From Mycolicibacterium baixiangningiae (GTDB taxonomy: Bacteria > Actinomycetota > Actinomycetes > Mycobacteriales > Mycobacteriaceae): a stretch of DNA of 64,000 bases. The notes below the pieces were generated by a model. It was not told the origin of the DNA and did not search any database. It saw nothing but the letters and a program-made list of their open reading frames with translations. A program made the position numbers and the translations under genes. The stretch covers positions 1,612,001 through 1,676,000 of the forward strand of contig NZ_CP066218.1 of assembly GCF_016313185.1 (NCBI RefSeq). The letters run 5' to 3'. Shown here piece by piece: positions 28,008 through 36,703 of the stretch (its first letter is position 1; the number at the start of each line of letters is the position of its first letter).

Positions 28008-28034
28008 CGGGAACGGGGTAACCCATTCCGCGTA

Positions 28035-28052
28035 ACTAGAACGCGTTCTAGT
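28035..28052. promoter_or_regulatory. KstR-type operator before the DUF3556 gene
   Basis: ACTAGAACGCGTTCTAGT is a perfect 18-bp palindrome ending 10 bases before the ATG at 28063. Bases 28037-28050 fit the KstR consensus TnnAACnnGTTnnA at all fixed positions. KstR represses cholesterol-catabolism genes in mycobacteria; the site would block transcription of 28063-29841. A different TetR-family regulator is possible. Confidence 0.75.
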
Positions 28053-28062
28053 CTTAGGCGCC

Positions 28063-29841
28063 ATGGGATTCCTCAAGCCCGACATGCCCGTCGTCGACTT
28101 CGCCGAGTGGAGCAAGGGCACCCGCTCGGAGAAGATCCGGCCGATGGCCCACCACTGGGCCGAGGTCGGATTCGGCACCCCCGTGGCGATGCACCTGTTC
28201 TACGTCGTGAAGATCCTCCTCTACATTCTCGGCGGCTATCTGTTCGCGCTGGCCACCAAAGGTGTCGACGGTTTCACCGACGTGGCGCAGTGGTGGACCG
28301 AACCGATCGTGTTCCAGAAGGTCGTGCTGTACACGATGCTGTTCGAGGTCGTCGGCCTCGGCTGCGGATTCGGCCCGCTGAACAACCGGTTCTTCCCGCC
28401 GTTGGGTTCGATCCTGTACTGGCTGCGGCCCGGCACCATCCGGCTGCCACCCTGGCCTGACCGGGTGCCGCTGACCAAGGGCGACACCCGCACCCCGTTG
28501 GACGTCGTGCTCTACGGGGCGCTGCTCGTGGTGCTGTTGGTCGCGTTGTTCTCCGACGGCACCGGACCGGTTCCCGCGCTGGGGACGACGGTCGGTGTGC
28601 TCCCACTGTGGCAGATCTGGACCATCCTCGGACTCCTGGCAGTGCTGGGACTGCGCGACAAGGTGATCTTCCTGGCGGCACGCGGTGAGGTCTACGGCTC
28701 GTTCACCGTCGCGTTCCTCTTCGTCGGCTACGGCGTGGACATGCTGCTGGCGGCGAAGCTCGTGTGCGTCGCGATCTGGGTGGGCGCGGCGACCTCGAAG
28801 CTCAACAAGCACTTCCCGTTTGTGATCTCGACGATGATGTCGAACAACCCGCTGATCCGGACCAAGTCGTTGAAGCGCAGGTTCTTCGAGAAGTTCCCCG
28901 ACGACCTGCGACCGGGCCGGGTTTCGCGGGTCATCGCCCACTTCAGCACCGCGATCGAGATGTTGGTGCCGTTGGCGCTGCTGTTCAGCCACGGCGGCTG
29001 GCCGACGGCGATCGCCGCATTCGTCATGCTCGTCTTCCACTTCGGCATCCTGTCGGCGATTCCGATGGGCGTACCGCTGGAGTGGAACGTCTTCATGATG
29101 TTCTGTGTGGTGACGTTGTTCGTCGGCCATGCCGACGTCGGCCTGGCCGAGATGAGCACACCGCTACCGGTGGTGTTGTTCGCCGTGCTGGCGGTCACCG
29201 TGGCGCTCGGAAACCTCTTCCCCCGCAAGATCTCGTTCCTGCCCGGTATGCGGTACTACGCGGGGAACTGGGACACCTCGTGGTGGTGCATCAAGCCGTC
29301 GGCGAACGAGAAGATCGAGCGTGGACTCGTGGCCATCGCCAGCATGCCGACCTCCCAACTCGAGAGGGTCTACGGCAGCCCGGAGCAGGCGATGATCTAC
29401 CTGTACAAGGGATATGCGTTCCGCGGCTTCAACTCTCACGGCAAGGCGTTGTTGACACTGGTGCACAACGTGCTCGCCGGACGCAACGAGGACCAGTACG
29501 TCATCACCGAGGGGGAACGGTTGTGCAGCACCGCCGTCGGCTGGAACTTCGGCGACGGCCACATGCACAACGAGCAGTTGATCGCGGCGATGCAGAAGCG
29601 CTGTGACTTCGAACCGGGCGAGGTGCGCGTCATCCTCCTCGACGCCCAACCCATCCACCGGCAGCGACAGGAGTACCGGTTGGTCGACGCGGCCACCGGA
29701 GAGTTCGAGCGCGGCTACGTCAACGTGTCGGACATGGTGACCGGACAGCCGTGGACCGACGACATTCCGGTGCATGTGACGTGGCGGAAGGACGGTGCCG
29801 ATTCGCCGAAACTGCGGTCAGATCACGAATCGGCGCAGTGA
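28063..29841 (+). CDS. DUF3556 transmembrane protein
   Basis: 592 residues. The start MGFLKPDMPVVDFAEW and the pattern of about ten hydrophobic segments (about residues 45-400), followed by a soluble C-terminal part (EFERGYVNVSDMVTG), are those of the mycobacterial DUF3556 family. The KstR-type palindrome directly upstream suggests induction on sterols, so it may help sterol uptake or handling; no enzyme motif is seen. It converges with a GntR-type regulator gene 31 bases after its stop. Confidence 0.85.
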   Translation: MGFLKPDMPVVDFAEWSKGTRSEKIRPMAHHWAEVGFGTPVAMHLFYVVKILLYILGGYLFALATKGVDGFTDVAQWWTEPIVFQKVVLYTMLFEVVGLGCGFGPLNNRFFPPLGSILYWLRPGTIRLPPWPDRVPLTKGDTRTPLDVVLYGALLVVLLVALFSDGTGPVPALGTTVGVLPLWQIWTILGLLAVLGLRDKVIFLAARGEVYGSFTVAFLFVGYGVDMLLAAKLVCVAIWVGAATSKLNKHFPFVISTMMSNNPLIRTKSLKRRFFEKFPDDLRPGRVSRVIAHFSTAIEMLVPLALLFSHGGWPTAIAAFVMLVFHFGILSAIPMGVPLEWNVFMMFCVVTLFVGHADVGLAEMSTPLPVVLFAVLAVTVALGNLFPRKISFLPGMRYYAGNWDTSWWCIKPSANEKIERGLVAIASMPTSQLERVYGSPEQAMIYLYKGYAFRGFNSHGKALLTLVHNVLAGRNEDQYVITEGERLCSTAVGWNFGDGHMHNEQLIAAMQKRCDFEPGEVRVILLDAQPIHRQRQEYRLVDAATGEFERGYVNVSDMVTGQPWTDDIPVHVTWRKDGADSPKLRSDHESAQ

Positions 29842-29872
29842 GGCGATCTCACAGCAGTCTCGGCAATGCTCC

Positions 29873-30658
29873 TCAGCCCATCACGTCGCGGACTTTGACC
29901 GTCTCCAGGCCCTGCAGCAGCAGTGCGCGTGCGGTGTCGAGGTGTTTACGCCAGTGCGCCTCGGCCGCCGCGCCGTCACCGGACCGCACCAGCTGGAGCA
30001 GCTTGCGGTAGGACCGCATCAGCTTCTCGTAGTCGGCCTTCGACGGCGGGTTGCTCTCTTTCATCGCGAACGCGGTGTGGCGCACCGTGATCTCGTGGAG
30101 CATCCCCGCCATGATGGTCAGCGTGGCGTTGCCTGACAGTTCGACCATGCGCCGGTGGAAGTCACCGGTGGTCTCCGCGAGCCGGCCGGATTCCCAGCCT
30201 TGGGCCACGTGTTCGTCCAGGGTCTGCTCGAGTTCGTCGAACGCCGCGGTATCCCCGGATTCGGTGAGCAGGCGCACGGCCATCGGTTCGATGCCGGAGC
30301 GGGCGGTCATGACGTCGGCGATCGTCGCGCCGGACAACTCCAGCAACAGCCCCGCCGGGCGTGCGACGATCTCCGGACCGGGCACCCGCACGCGGGCGCC
30401 GGTGCGCGACCCACGTCGGACCTCCACCAGGCGCTCGGATTCGAGCACCCGCACCGCCTCACGCAGCGTCGGCCTGCTGACGCCGAAGTGCGCCATCAGT
30501 TCGGCCTCGTTGGGCAGGAAGTCGCCCTCTTTGAGTTGGCCGTCGACCACCATGCGGCGCAGGGTGCCGGCGACGAGTTCCGCCGTCTTGGGGGAGCGGA
30601 CGGCGGTCGTCGAGGGGCTGGCCCCGATCATGGGGGCCAGCGGTGTCGTTCGAGCCAC
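29873..30658 (-). CDS. FadR/GntR-family transcriptional regulator (FCD)
   Basis: 261 residues. Residues about 20-95 are a winged HTH (FLPNEAELMAHFGVSRPTLREAVRVLESE), and the rest is the helical FCD effector domain with its metal/ligand-binding His and Asp residues (DFHRRMVEL, MAGMLHEITVRHTAF). It lies divergent from a thiolase / enoyl-CoA hydratase / acyl-CoA dehydrogenase operon, so it most likely controls that operon in response to an acyl-CoA or acid. Alternative start codons lie close downstream (Met 11 of this frame). Confidence 0.85.
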   Translation of the reverse strand: MARTTPLAPMIGASPSTTAVRSPKTAELVAGTLRRMVVDGQLKEGDFLPNEAELMAHFGVSRPTLREAVRVLESERLVEVRRGSRTGARVRVPGPEIVARPAGLLLELSGATIADVMTARSGIEPMAVRLLTESGDTAAFDELEQTLDEHVAQGWESGRLAETTGDFHRRMVELSGNATLTIMAGMLHEITVRHTAFAMKESNPPSKADYEKLMRSYRKLLQLVRSGDGAAAEAHWRKHLDTARALLLQGLETVKVRDVMG

Positions 30659-30719
30659 CTGACCTCCCGCTTACCCGACGCCGGCCGGCGGCCAGCTGTC
30701 CAACTCAGTAAACCATCTG

Positions 30720-30789
30720 GGTGGGCTCCTGGACCGCAAGCCAGCCCACCAACCAGTAGGTTGACCTAGTAAACCTTGTCCTCTACCGT
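30720..30789 (+). promoter_or_regulatory. Promoter with overlapping inverted repeats for the beta-oxidation operon
   Basis: TTGACC (30761-30766) and TACCGT (30784-30789) are 17 bases apart, a good -35/-10 pair. Overlapping or just upstream are CAACCAGTAGGTTG (30750-30763, palindromic) and GGTGGGCT/AGCCCACC (30720-30727 and 30743-30750). One is likely the operator of the divergent FadR-type regulator. Confidence 0.5.
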
Positions 30790-30835
30790 CGTGTCCAAGC
30801 GTGTGGAGCGGTATCGACTTCGAAGGAGAAGTGTC

Positions 30836-31981
30836 ATGGCTGAAGCCGTCATCGTCGAGGCCGTCCGGTCGCCGGTCGGTAAGCGCAACGGTGGACTGTC
30901 GGGTGTGCACCCCGCCGAACTGTCCGCCCAGGTGCTCAACGGTCTGGTGCAGCGCGCGGGTGTCGACCCGGCGCTCGTCGACGACGTCATCTGGGGCTGC
31001 GTCATGCAGGCCGGGGAGCAGGCGCTCGACATCGCGCGCACCGCGCTGCTGACCGCGAACTGGCCGGAGACCGTGCCCGGCGTGACCGTCGACCGGCAGT
31101 GCGGTTCGAGCCAGCAGTCGGTGCACTTCGCCGCGGCCGGCGTGGTCGCCGGCCACTACGACGTGGTGGTCGCGGGCGGTGTCGAGTCGATGTCGCGCAC
31201 GCCGATGGGCGCCTCGCTGGCGGGCGGCGGCAACCCCTATCCGCAGGGCTTCAAGGACCGCTACCAGCAGACCCCGAATCAGGGTGTCGGCGCCGAGATG
31301 ATCGCCGAGCAGTGGGGCTTCAGCCGCACCGACCTCGACCAGTTCTCGCTGAACTCACACGAGAAGGCCGCTGCCGCACAGGATTCCGGCGCGTTCGACG
31401 ACCAGATCGTCGCGATCAAGGATGCTGAAGGCAACACTATCCTCAAGGACGAGGGTATCCGTCGTGGCACCACGCTGGAGAAGATGGGCCAGCTCAAGCC
31501 GGCGTTCCGGGAAGACGGCGTGATCCACGCCGGGAACTCCTCGCAGATCTCCGACGGTTCGGCGGCGCTGCTGTTCATGTCCGCCGAGAAGGCCAAGGAA
31601 CTCGGCCTCAAACCGCTTGCGAAGGTGCACACCGCGGTGCTCGCCGGGGCCGACCCGGTCATCATGCTGACCGCCCCGATCCCGGCCACCCAGAAGGCGC
31701 TCAAGCGTTCCGGGCTGAGCATCGACCAGATCGGCGCGTTCGAGGTGAACGAGGCGTTCGCGCCTGTTCCGATGGCCTGGCTCAAGGACATCGGTGCCGA
31801 CGAGAAAAAGCTCAACCCGAACGGCGGCGCCATCGCGCTCGGCCACCCACTCGGCGGCTCGGGTGCGCGCATCATGACCACGCTGCTCTATCACATGCGG
31901 GACAACGGTATTCAGTACGGTCTGCAGACCATGTGCGAAGGCGGCGGTCAGGCCAACGCCACCATCCTCGAGCTGCTGTGA
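30836..31981 (+). CDS. Thiolase (acetyl-CoA acyltransferase)
   Basis: 381 residues from the ATG at 30836, behind GAAGGAGAA; the longer frame to 30776 overlaps the promoter. C89 in DRQCGSSQQ is the acyl-accepting Cys, NEAFAPVPMAW and GHPLGGSGAR carry the other His/Asn, and CEGGGQAN gives the second Cys. It performs the last thiolytic step of a beta-oxidation pathway. It resembles the FadA5/FadA6 side-chain thiolases in length and motifs, but no exact orthologue is claimed. It is first of an operon with overlapping genes. Confidence 0.85.
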   Translation: MAEAVIVEAVRSPVGKRNGGLSGVHPAELSAQVLNGLVQRAGVDPALVDDVIWGCVMQAGEQALDIARTALLTANWPETVPGVTVDRQCGSSQQSVHFAAAGVVAGHYDVVVAGGVESMSRTPMGASLAGGGNPYPQGFKDRYQQTPNQGVGAEMIAEQWGFSRTDLDQFSLNSHEKAAAAQDSGAFDDQIVAIKDAEGNTILKDEGIRRGTTLEKMGQLKPAFREDGVIHAGNSSQISDGSAALLFMSAEKAKELGLKPLAKVHTAVLAGADPVIMLTAPIPATQKALKRSGLSIDQIGAFEVNEAFAPVPMAWLKDIGADEKKLNPNGGAIALGHPLGGSGARIMTTLLYHMRDNGIQYGLQTMCEGGGQANATILELL

Positions 31982-32775
31982 CCGAAACAGCGACCGCCCC
32001 CGCCGCTCTCACCGAGCGACGGGGCAACGTTCTCATCATCACGCTCAACCGGCCCGAGGCCCGCAACGCCGTCAACGGCGCGGTCAGCACAGCCGTGGGC
32101 GACGCACTGCAGCAGGCGCAGGACGACGCCGAAGTGCGTGCGGTGGTGCTGACCGGCGCTGGTCCGTCCTTCTGCGCCGGAGCCGATCTCAAGGCGATCT
32201 ACCGGCGTGAGAATCTGTACCACCCCGACCATCCCGAATGGGGTTTCGCCGGTTACGTCCACCACTTCATCGACAAGCCGACCATCGCCGCGGTCAACGG
32301 CACAGCGCTGGGCGGCGGCTCCGAACTCGCTCTGGCCAGCGATCTGGTGGTGGCTGAGGAACGCGCGAAATTCGGTCTGCCGGAAGTGAAGCGGGGCTTG
32401 ATGGCCGCCGCGGGCGGGGTGTTCCGCATCGTCGATCACCTGCCTCGCAAGGTGGCGATGGAGATGCTCTTCACCGGCGAGCCGATGACGTCGGTCGACG
32501 CGCTGAAGTGGGGTCTGGTCAACGAGGTCGTGCCCGACGGCACCGTCCTCGACGCGGCACTCGCACTGGCCCAACGGATCACCGTCAACGCACCGCTGGC
32601 GGTGTGGGCCAGCAAGCGCGTGGCCTACGGCGCCGAGGACGGCGTGATCGCCGACGAGGAACCGTCATGGGCGCGCACCGTGCGCGAGATGGGCGCGGTG
32701 CTCAAGTCAGAGGACGCCAAGGAGGGGCCGCTGGCCTTCGCCGAGAAGCGTCAACCGGTCTGGAAAGCGAAGTAG
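31978..32775 (+). CDS. Enoyl-CoA hydratase/isomerase
   Basis: 265 residues from a GTG that overlaps the thiolase stop (GTGA), so coupled translation is expected. The oxyanion stretch SFCAGADL and the two catalytic Glu positions (GGGSELALASD and GLPEVKRGLM) are all present, so hydratase activity is likely. It supplies the second step before the thiolase in the same operon. The longer in-frame start at 31933 lies inside the thiolase and is not used. Confidence 0.87.
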   Translation: MTETATAPAALTERRGNVLIITLNRPEARNAVNGAVSTAVGDALQQAQDDAEVRAVVLTGAGPSFCAGADLKAIYRRENLYHPDHPEWGFAGYVHHFIDKPTIAAVNGTALGGGSELALASDLVVAEERAKFGLPEVKRGLMAAAGGVFRIVDHLPRKVAMEMLFTGEPMTSVDALKWGLVNEVVPDGTVLDAALALAQRITVNAPLAVWASKRVAYGAEDGVIADEEPSWARTVREMGAVLKSEDAKEGPLAFAEKRQPVWKAK

Positions 32776-32781
32776 GAGAAC

Positions 32782-33924
32782 ATGAAGCGAACGATCTACG
32801 ACGCCGAGCACGAGGCGTTCCGCGAGACCGTCAGGGAGTACATCGAGCGCGAACTCGTGCCGCATCAGGAGAAGTGGGAAACCGAGCGCATCGTCGACCG
32901 CTCGGCGTACACCGCGGCGGGTAAGTACGGGCTGATCGGGTTCAACATGCCCGAGGAGTACGGCGGCGGTGGCTCGGACGACTTCCGGTTCAATGCGATC
33001 ATCGACGAGGAGACCGCCAAATCGGGCGTGCACGGCCCCGCGCTGAGCCTGCACAACGACGTCGTCGGGCCCTACTTCAAGGATCTGACCAACGACGAGC
33101 AGAAGAAGCGCTGGCTGCCCGGCATCGCCAGCGGCGAGACGATCATCGCGGTGGCGATGACCGAACCCGGCGCGGGCAGCGACCTCGCCGGCATCCGCAC
33201 CTCCGCGGTGCGCGACGGTGACGACTGGATCGTCAACGGCTCCAAGACGTTCATCTCCTCGGGTATCAACTGCGACCTGTGCGTGGTCGTCGCCCGCACC
33301 GATCCCGAAGCCGGGCACAAGGGCTTCACGCTGCTGGTCGTGGAGCGGGACATGGAGGGCTTCAGCCGCGGCCGCAAGCTCGACAAGATGGGCCTGCACT
33401 CCCAGGACACCTCGGAACTCCATTTCGAGAACGTGCGCGTGCCCAACGCCAACGTGCTCGGCAAGGAGGGCCGGGGCTTCTACCACTTGATGACCAACCT
33501 GCCGTCGGAGCGGCTGTCGATCGCCATCTCGGCCATCGCCGGTGCCCGCGCGGTCTTCCAGGAGACGCTGCAGTACGCCAAGGACCGCAAGGCGTTCGGC
33601 CAGCCCATCGGCAGCTTCCAGCACAACCGCTTCAAGCTCGCCGAGATGGAGACCGAACTCGACGTCACCGAGCAGTACATCGACCGCTGCCTGCAGGGCG
33701 TCGTCGACGATGAGCTGACCGCCGTGGAAGCCGCCAAGGCCAAATGGTGGGCCACCGAGGTCGCCAAGAAGGTCGTCGACCAGTGCGTGCAGCTGCACGG
33801 TGGGTACGGCTACATGCTGGAGTACCGCGTCGCGCGGGCCTACGTCGACGGCCGCATCCAGACGATCTTCGGTGGCACCACCGAGATCATGAAGGAGATC
33901 ATCGGCCGCGACCTGGGCGTCTAA
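32782..33924 (+). CDS. Acyl-CoA dehydrogenase
   Basis: 380 residues; GTAGGAGAAC precedes the ATG, 7 bases after the hydratase stop. AMTEPGAGSDLAG and DRKAFGQPIGSFQHNRFKLA are family signatures, and the C-terminal HGGYGYMLEYRVARAYVDGR with IFGGTTEIMKEII ends a normal-length FAD enzyme. It would start the beta-oxidation cycle completed by the two upstream products. Electron acceptor is presumably ETF. Confidence 0.92.
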   Translation: MKRTIYDAEHEAFRETVREYIERELVPHQEKWETERIVDRSAYTAAGKYGLIGFNMPEEYGGGGSDDFRFNAIIDEETAKSGVHGPALSLHNDVVGPYFKDLTNDEQKKRWLPGIASGETIIAVAMTEPGAGSDLAGIRTSAVRDGDDWIVNGSKTFISSGINCDLCVVVARTDPEAGHKGFTLLVVERDMEGFSRGRKLDKMGLHSQDTSELHFENVRVPNANVLGKEGRGFYHLMTNLPSERLSIAISAIAGARAVFQETLQYAKDRKAFGQPIGSFQHNRFKLAEMETELDVTEQYIDRCLQGVVDDELTAVEAAKAKWWATEVAKKVVDQCVQLHGGYGYMLEYRVARAYVDGRIQTIFGGTTEIMKEIIGRDLGV

Positions 33925-33940
33925 CCCGGGCTCAAGTCCG

Positions 33941-34000
33941 GCGAGCAGACACAAAATCGCCCCTTTTCCATGGAAAAGGGGCGATTCTGTGTCTGCTCGC
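33941..34000. repeat. Dispersed palindrome, copy 2 (60 bp)
   Basis: 30-base arms meet without spacer at 33970/33971, with one mismatch. The outer 20 bases share GCGAGCAGACA and GATTCTGTGTCTGCTCGC with the element at 27946-28007. It stands between convergent genes, so it may act as a two-way terminator. Confidence 0.85.
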
Positions 34001-34021
34001 GCGAGAACTCGCGCAGAGGGC

Positions 34022-34765
34022 TCAGCCGATCGGGGCGTCGGCAGCCGGGATGTCGGCCGGGGCGGCGGGAGCCACCTCAGCGGGCAGCGGGCCAGGCTCC
34101 GTCGTCGGAGTGGTGGGCGTGGTCGAGGTCGACGAGGTGCCCGACGGAGTGATCGCCTCCGGCGCTGCCGTCGGGTCGAGCACGGTGTCGAGCAGGTAGA
34201 TCCGGGCGTTCGCGGCCGGAATGCCGCCGCAGATCACCTTCGCGGACTCGTTGACCTTGATGTCGCCGTTGGTGCCCTCGACGTTGATGTCGGCGCCCTG
34301 CTGCGTGGCGCGCTGACCCTTCACATCGCCGGGCCCGAGCAGGCCGAGGAACACGTGGTAGTAGACCAGGTCGGTCAACGCGGCGGGGTCGGCCTTCAGC
34401 GCGTCGAGCTGGGCGGGCGGCAGCTTCGCGAACGCCTCGTCGGTCGGGGCGAACACGACGTACGGGCCGTTGTCGAGCACCGAGGCGACGTTCACCGCGG
34501 GGTTGAGCCCGCCGGAGACCGCGGAGCTGAAGGTGCTGATGTCCGGGATCTGGGCGAGCACCTGGCTCACCGGCTGGTTGATGAAGGTCTTCCAGGTCGG
34601 CACGGCGGCCCGGAACGGATCGCAGTCGCCCTCGAGGTTGGGCAGCGGAGCCTCCACCGTCGACGGCTCCGCCGGCTGGGCGTATGCGGTGACCGACAGG
34701 GGAAGCGACACCGCGATCGCGGCGATGCTCAGGGCGGCGCCCATTGTCTTGGTACGGGTCTTCAC
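34022..34765 (-). CDS. Secreted FAS1 (fasciclin) domain protein
   Basis: 247 residues. A signal peptide is clear (basic start, hydrophobic core, A-Y-A-Q cut near residue 30). Residues about 55-190 form one FAS1 domain: an H1-like VFAPTDEAFAKLP, and YYHVFLG and later segment in the family order. The tail is Pro/Ala/Thr-rich. It resembles MPT70/MPT83 secreted antigens of mycobacteria, which function in cell-envelope or host contact. No lipobox Cys is seen, so it is free rather than lipid-anchored. Confidence 0.88.
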   Translation of the reverse strand: MKTRTKTMGAALSIAAIAVSLPLSVTAYAQPAEPSTVEAPLPNLEGDCDPFRAAVPTWKTFINQPVSQVLAQIPDISTFSSAVSGGLNPAVNVASVLDNGPYVVFAPTDEAFAKLPPAQLDALKADPAALTDLVYYHVFLGLLGPGDVKGQRATQQGADINVEGTNGDIKVNESAKVICGGIPAANARIYLLDTVLDPTAAPEAITPSGTSSTSTTPTTPTTEPGPLPAEVAPAAPADIPAADAPIG

Positions 34766-34974
34766 GAACGGCTCCTCAGCTCGTCAGGACGCCCGCCGAT
34801 GGGCGGCGTCGAACCGGCTACCTGTACGGCGCCGTCTCGGATCGTAAGGGCACAGATTGGTAACGGCCAAGTCGGGCAGTCGGGACAGAACCGGAGAAAC
34901 GGCTCTGACCTGCATCTTCCCGATTGTCGCGTTGGTTGTCTCACAGCTGTGCCCGGCCGCTTACGATGACGGCC

Positions 34975-35487
34975 ATGCCGGAACCGCTGATAGTCGCCGT
35001 GGGCGACCACACACCCGAATTCGACGACACGTCCTGGGTGGCGCCGAACGCCGCGGTGATCGGCTGGGTGAAGCTTTCAGCGAGGGCCAGTGTCTGGTAC
35101 GGCGCCACCCTGCGCGCCGAGGTCGAGCCCATCGAGATCGGCGAAGGCAGCAACATCCAGGACGGCGTGACCGTTCACGTCGATCCGGGCTTCCCCGCCA
35201 CCATCGGCGCCGACGTCAGCGTCGGGCACAACGCGGTGCTGCACGGCTGCACCATCGAGGACGGCTGCCTGATCGGCATGGGCGCCGTGGTCCTCAACGG
35301 GGCACGAATCGGCCGCGGCTCGCTGGTCGCCGCCGGAGCCGTGGTCGCCCAGGGCGTCGAGGTTCCGCCCGGCTCACTCGTCGCGGGGGTGCCCGGCAAG
35401 GTCCGTCGCGAACTGAGCGAGCAGGAGATCGACGGCAATCGCACCAACGCCGTGCTCTACCAGCACCTGGTCGACGCCCACCGCTAG
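34975..35487 (+). CDS. Gamma-class carbonic anhydrase-like protein
   Basis: 170 residues from the ATG at 34975 (MPEPL); ATG 34966 three codons earlier is an alternative. The hexapeptide left-handed beta-helix repeats are clear (IGEGSNIQDG, IGADVSVGHNAVLHG, IGMGAVVLNGARIG), and the zinc His pattern (VHVD, VGHNAVLHGC) fits the gamma-carbonic anhydrase/PaaY/YrdA family. Activity could be CO2 hydration or an unknown thioester role. The upstream 200-base region shared with the FAS1 gene shows no clear promoter. Confidence 0.85.
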   Translation: MPEPLIVAVGDHTPEFDDTSWVAPNAAVIGWVKLSARASVWYGATLRAEVEPIEIGEGSNIQDGVTVHVDPGFPATIGADVSVGHNAVLHGCTIEDGCLIGMGAVVLNGARIGRGSLVAAGAVVAQGVEVPPGSLVAGVPGKVRRELSEQEIDGNRTNAVLYQHLVDAHR

Positions 35488-35558
35488 CCGTCGTGACCCG
35501 TCATCAGCAAACGACGATCGGACGGTTCCCGTTCGCCCGACCCGGGTATCTACCTACG

Positions 35559-36701
35559 GTGAAAAAGCTGCGAATCCTGGTCACCGGTGCCACCGGCTAT
35601 GTCGGATCACGGCTGGTCAGCGCCCTTGTCGACGTGGGCGCAGATGTGGTGGTGGCCAGCCGCAGCCCCGACCGGCTCCGTGAATTCGGGTGGTACGACG
35701 ATGTGACGTCCGTCGCACTCGACGCGCAGCAACCACAGTCGGTGAAACAGGCGCTGGTCGATGCGGGGCCCGTCGACGTCATCTACTACCTGGTGCACGC
35801 GATCGGTCAGCCGGATTTCCGCGACACCGACAATCAGGCCGCGACCAACGTCGCCGAGGCCGCCCGGGAGGCCGGGGTTCAGCGCATCGTCTACCTGGGG
35901 GGTTTCGTCCCCACCGACGACACCCTCTCCGAGCATCTGGCCGGGCGTGCCGAGGTCGCCGAGGCGTTGAGCGTCCCGGGCGGTCCGGACGTGGTGTGGC
36001 TGGGGGCGGCGATCATCATCGGCGCGGGGTCGACGTCCTTCGAGATGCTGCGGTACGTCGGGGATCGGTTCCTGGTGCTGCCGATGCCGAAGTGGGCGGG
36101 CAACCCGATCGATCCCATCTCCATCCGGGATGCGCTGCACTATCTGGTCGCCGCCGCCGACACCGAGAAGGTCCCCGCAGGCGCTTACGACATCCACGGC
36201 CCGGAGACCACCACCTACGGCGAGCTGCTGCAGAAGTACGCGCGGCTGGCAGGTAGGCGGCGCGCCCCGCTGCCCGTCCGCGGTATCGACACCTCCGTGG
36301 TGTCCCACCTCAGCGGCCTGATTCTCCCGGTGCCCGGGGGGCTCGCCGGTGATCTGATCGAATCGCTGGATCACCCGATGACCGCCTCGAAGGACGGTCT
36401 GCGGGACATCGTCGCCGATCCGGCAGGCGGGCTCACCGGCATCGACGACGCGATCAGGCGGGCCGTGGCGCCACAACGGCCACGCCCGGTCAACAGGCTG
36501 GTCGACGTCCACCACCTCGCCGACACCGATCCGGACTGGGCGGGCGGGGACAACGAACGCATCACCCGCCTGGTTCGCCCCGTCATCCCGCCCATCGCCC
36601 GGCCGGCGCTGGCACTGCTCGGCCTGGTCCCCGGACCGGTCGCCGCCGCGGTTCGCACCGGCCTGGACACCCTCGTCAACCTGGTACCGAAAGGGCATTA
36701 G
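35559..36701 (+). CDS. NAD(P)H-binding Rossmann protein
   Basis: 380 residues from a GTG at 35559. Longer in-frame starts run through the carbonic anhydrase gene and are rejected. TGATGYVGSRL is the dinucleotide loop, with no typical YxxxK, so this belongs to the atypical SDR (NmrA/ complex I 39-kDa-like) group. Residues about 250-380 are a Pro/Leu-rich tail that may contact membranes. Ligand and partners are unknown. It is followed two bases later by a CPBP protease gene. Confidence 0.8.
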   Translation: MKKLRILVTGATGYVGSRLVSALVDVGADVVVASRSPDRLREFGWYDDVTSVALDAQQPQSVKQALVDAGPVDVIYYLVHAIGQPDFRDTDNQAATNVAEAAREAGVQRIVYLGGFVPTDDTLSEHLAGRAEVAEALSVPGGPDVVWLGAAIIIGAGSTSFEMLRYVGDRFLVLPMPKWAGNPIDPISIRDALHYLVAAADTEKVPAGAYDIHGPETTTYGELLQKYARLAGRRRAPLPVRGIDTSVVSHLSGLILPVPGGLAGDLIESLDHPMTASKDGLRDIVADPAGGLTGIDDAIRRAVAPQRPRPVNRLVDVHHLADTDPDWAGGDNERITRLVRPVIPPIARPALALLGLVPGPVAAAVRTGLDTLVNLVPKGH

Positions 36702-36703
36702 GC

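Noticed and set aside
34857..35558. In-frame N-terminal extension of the Rossmann protein
   Set aside because: It runs through the gamma carbonic anhydrase gene in another frame and is Arg-rich; the GTG at 35559 precedes the Rossmann motif at the right distance.
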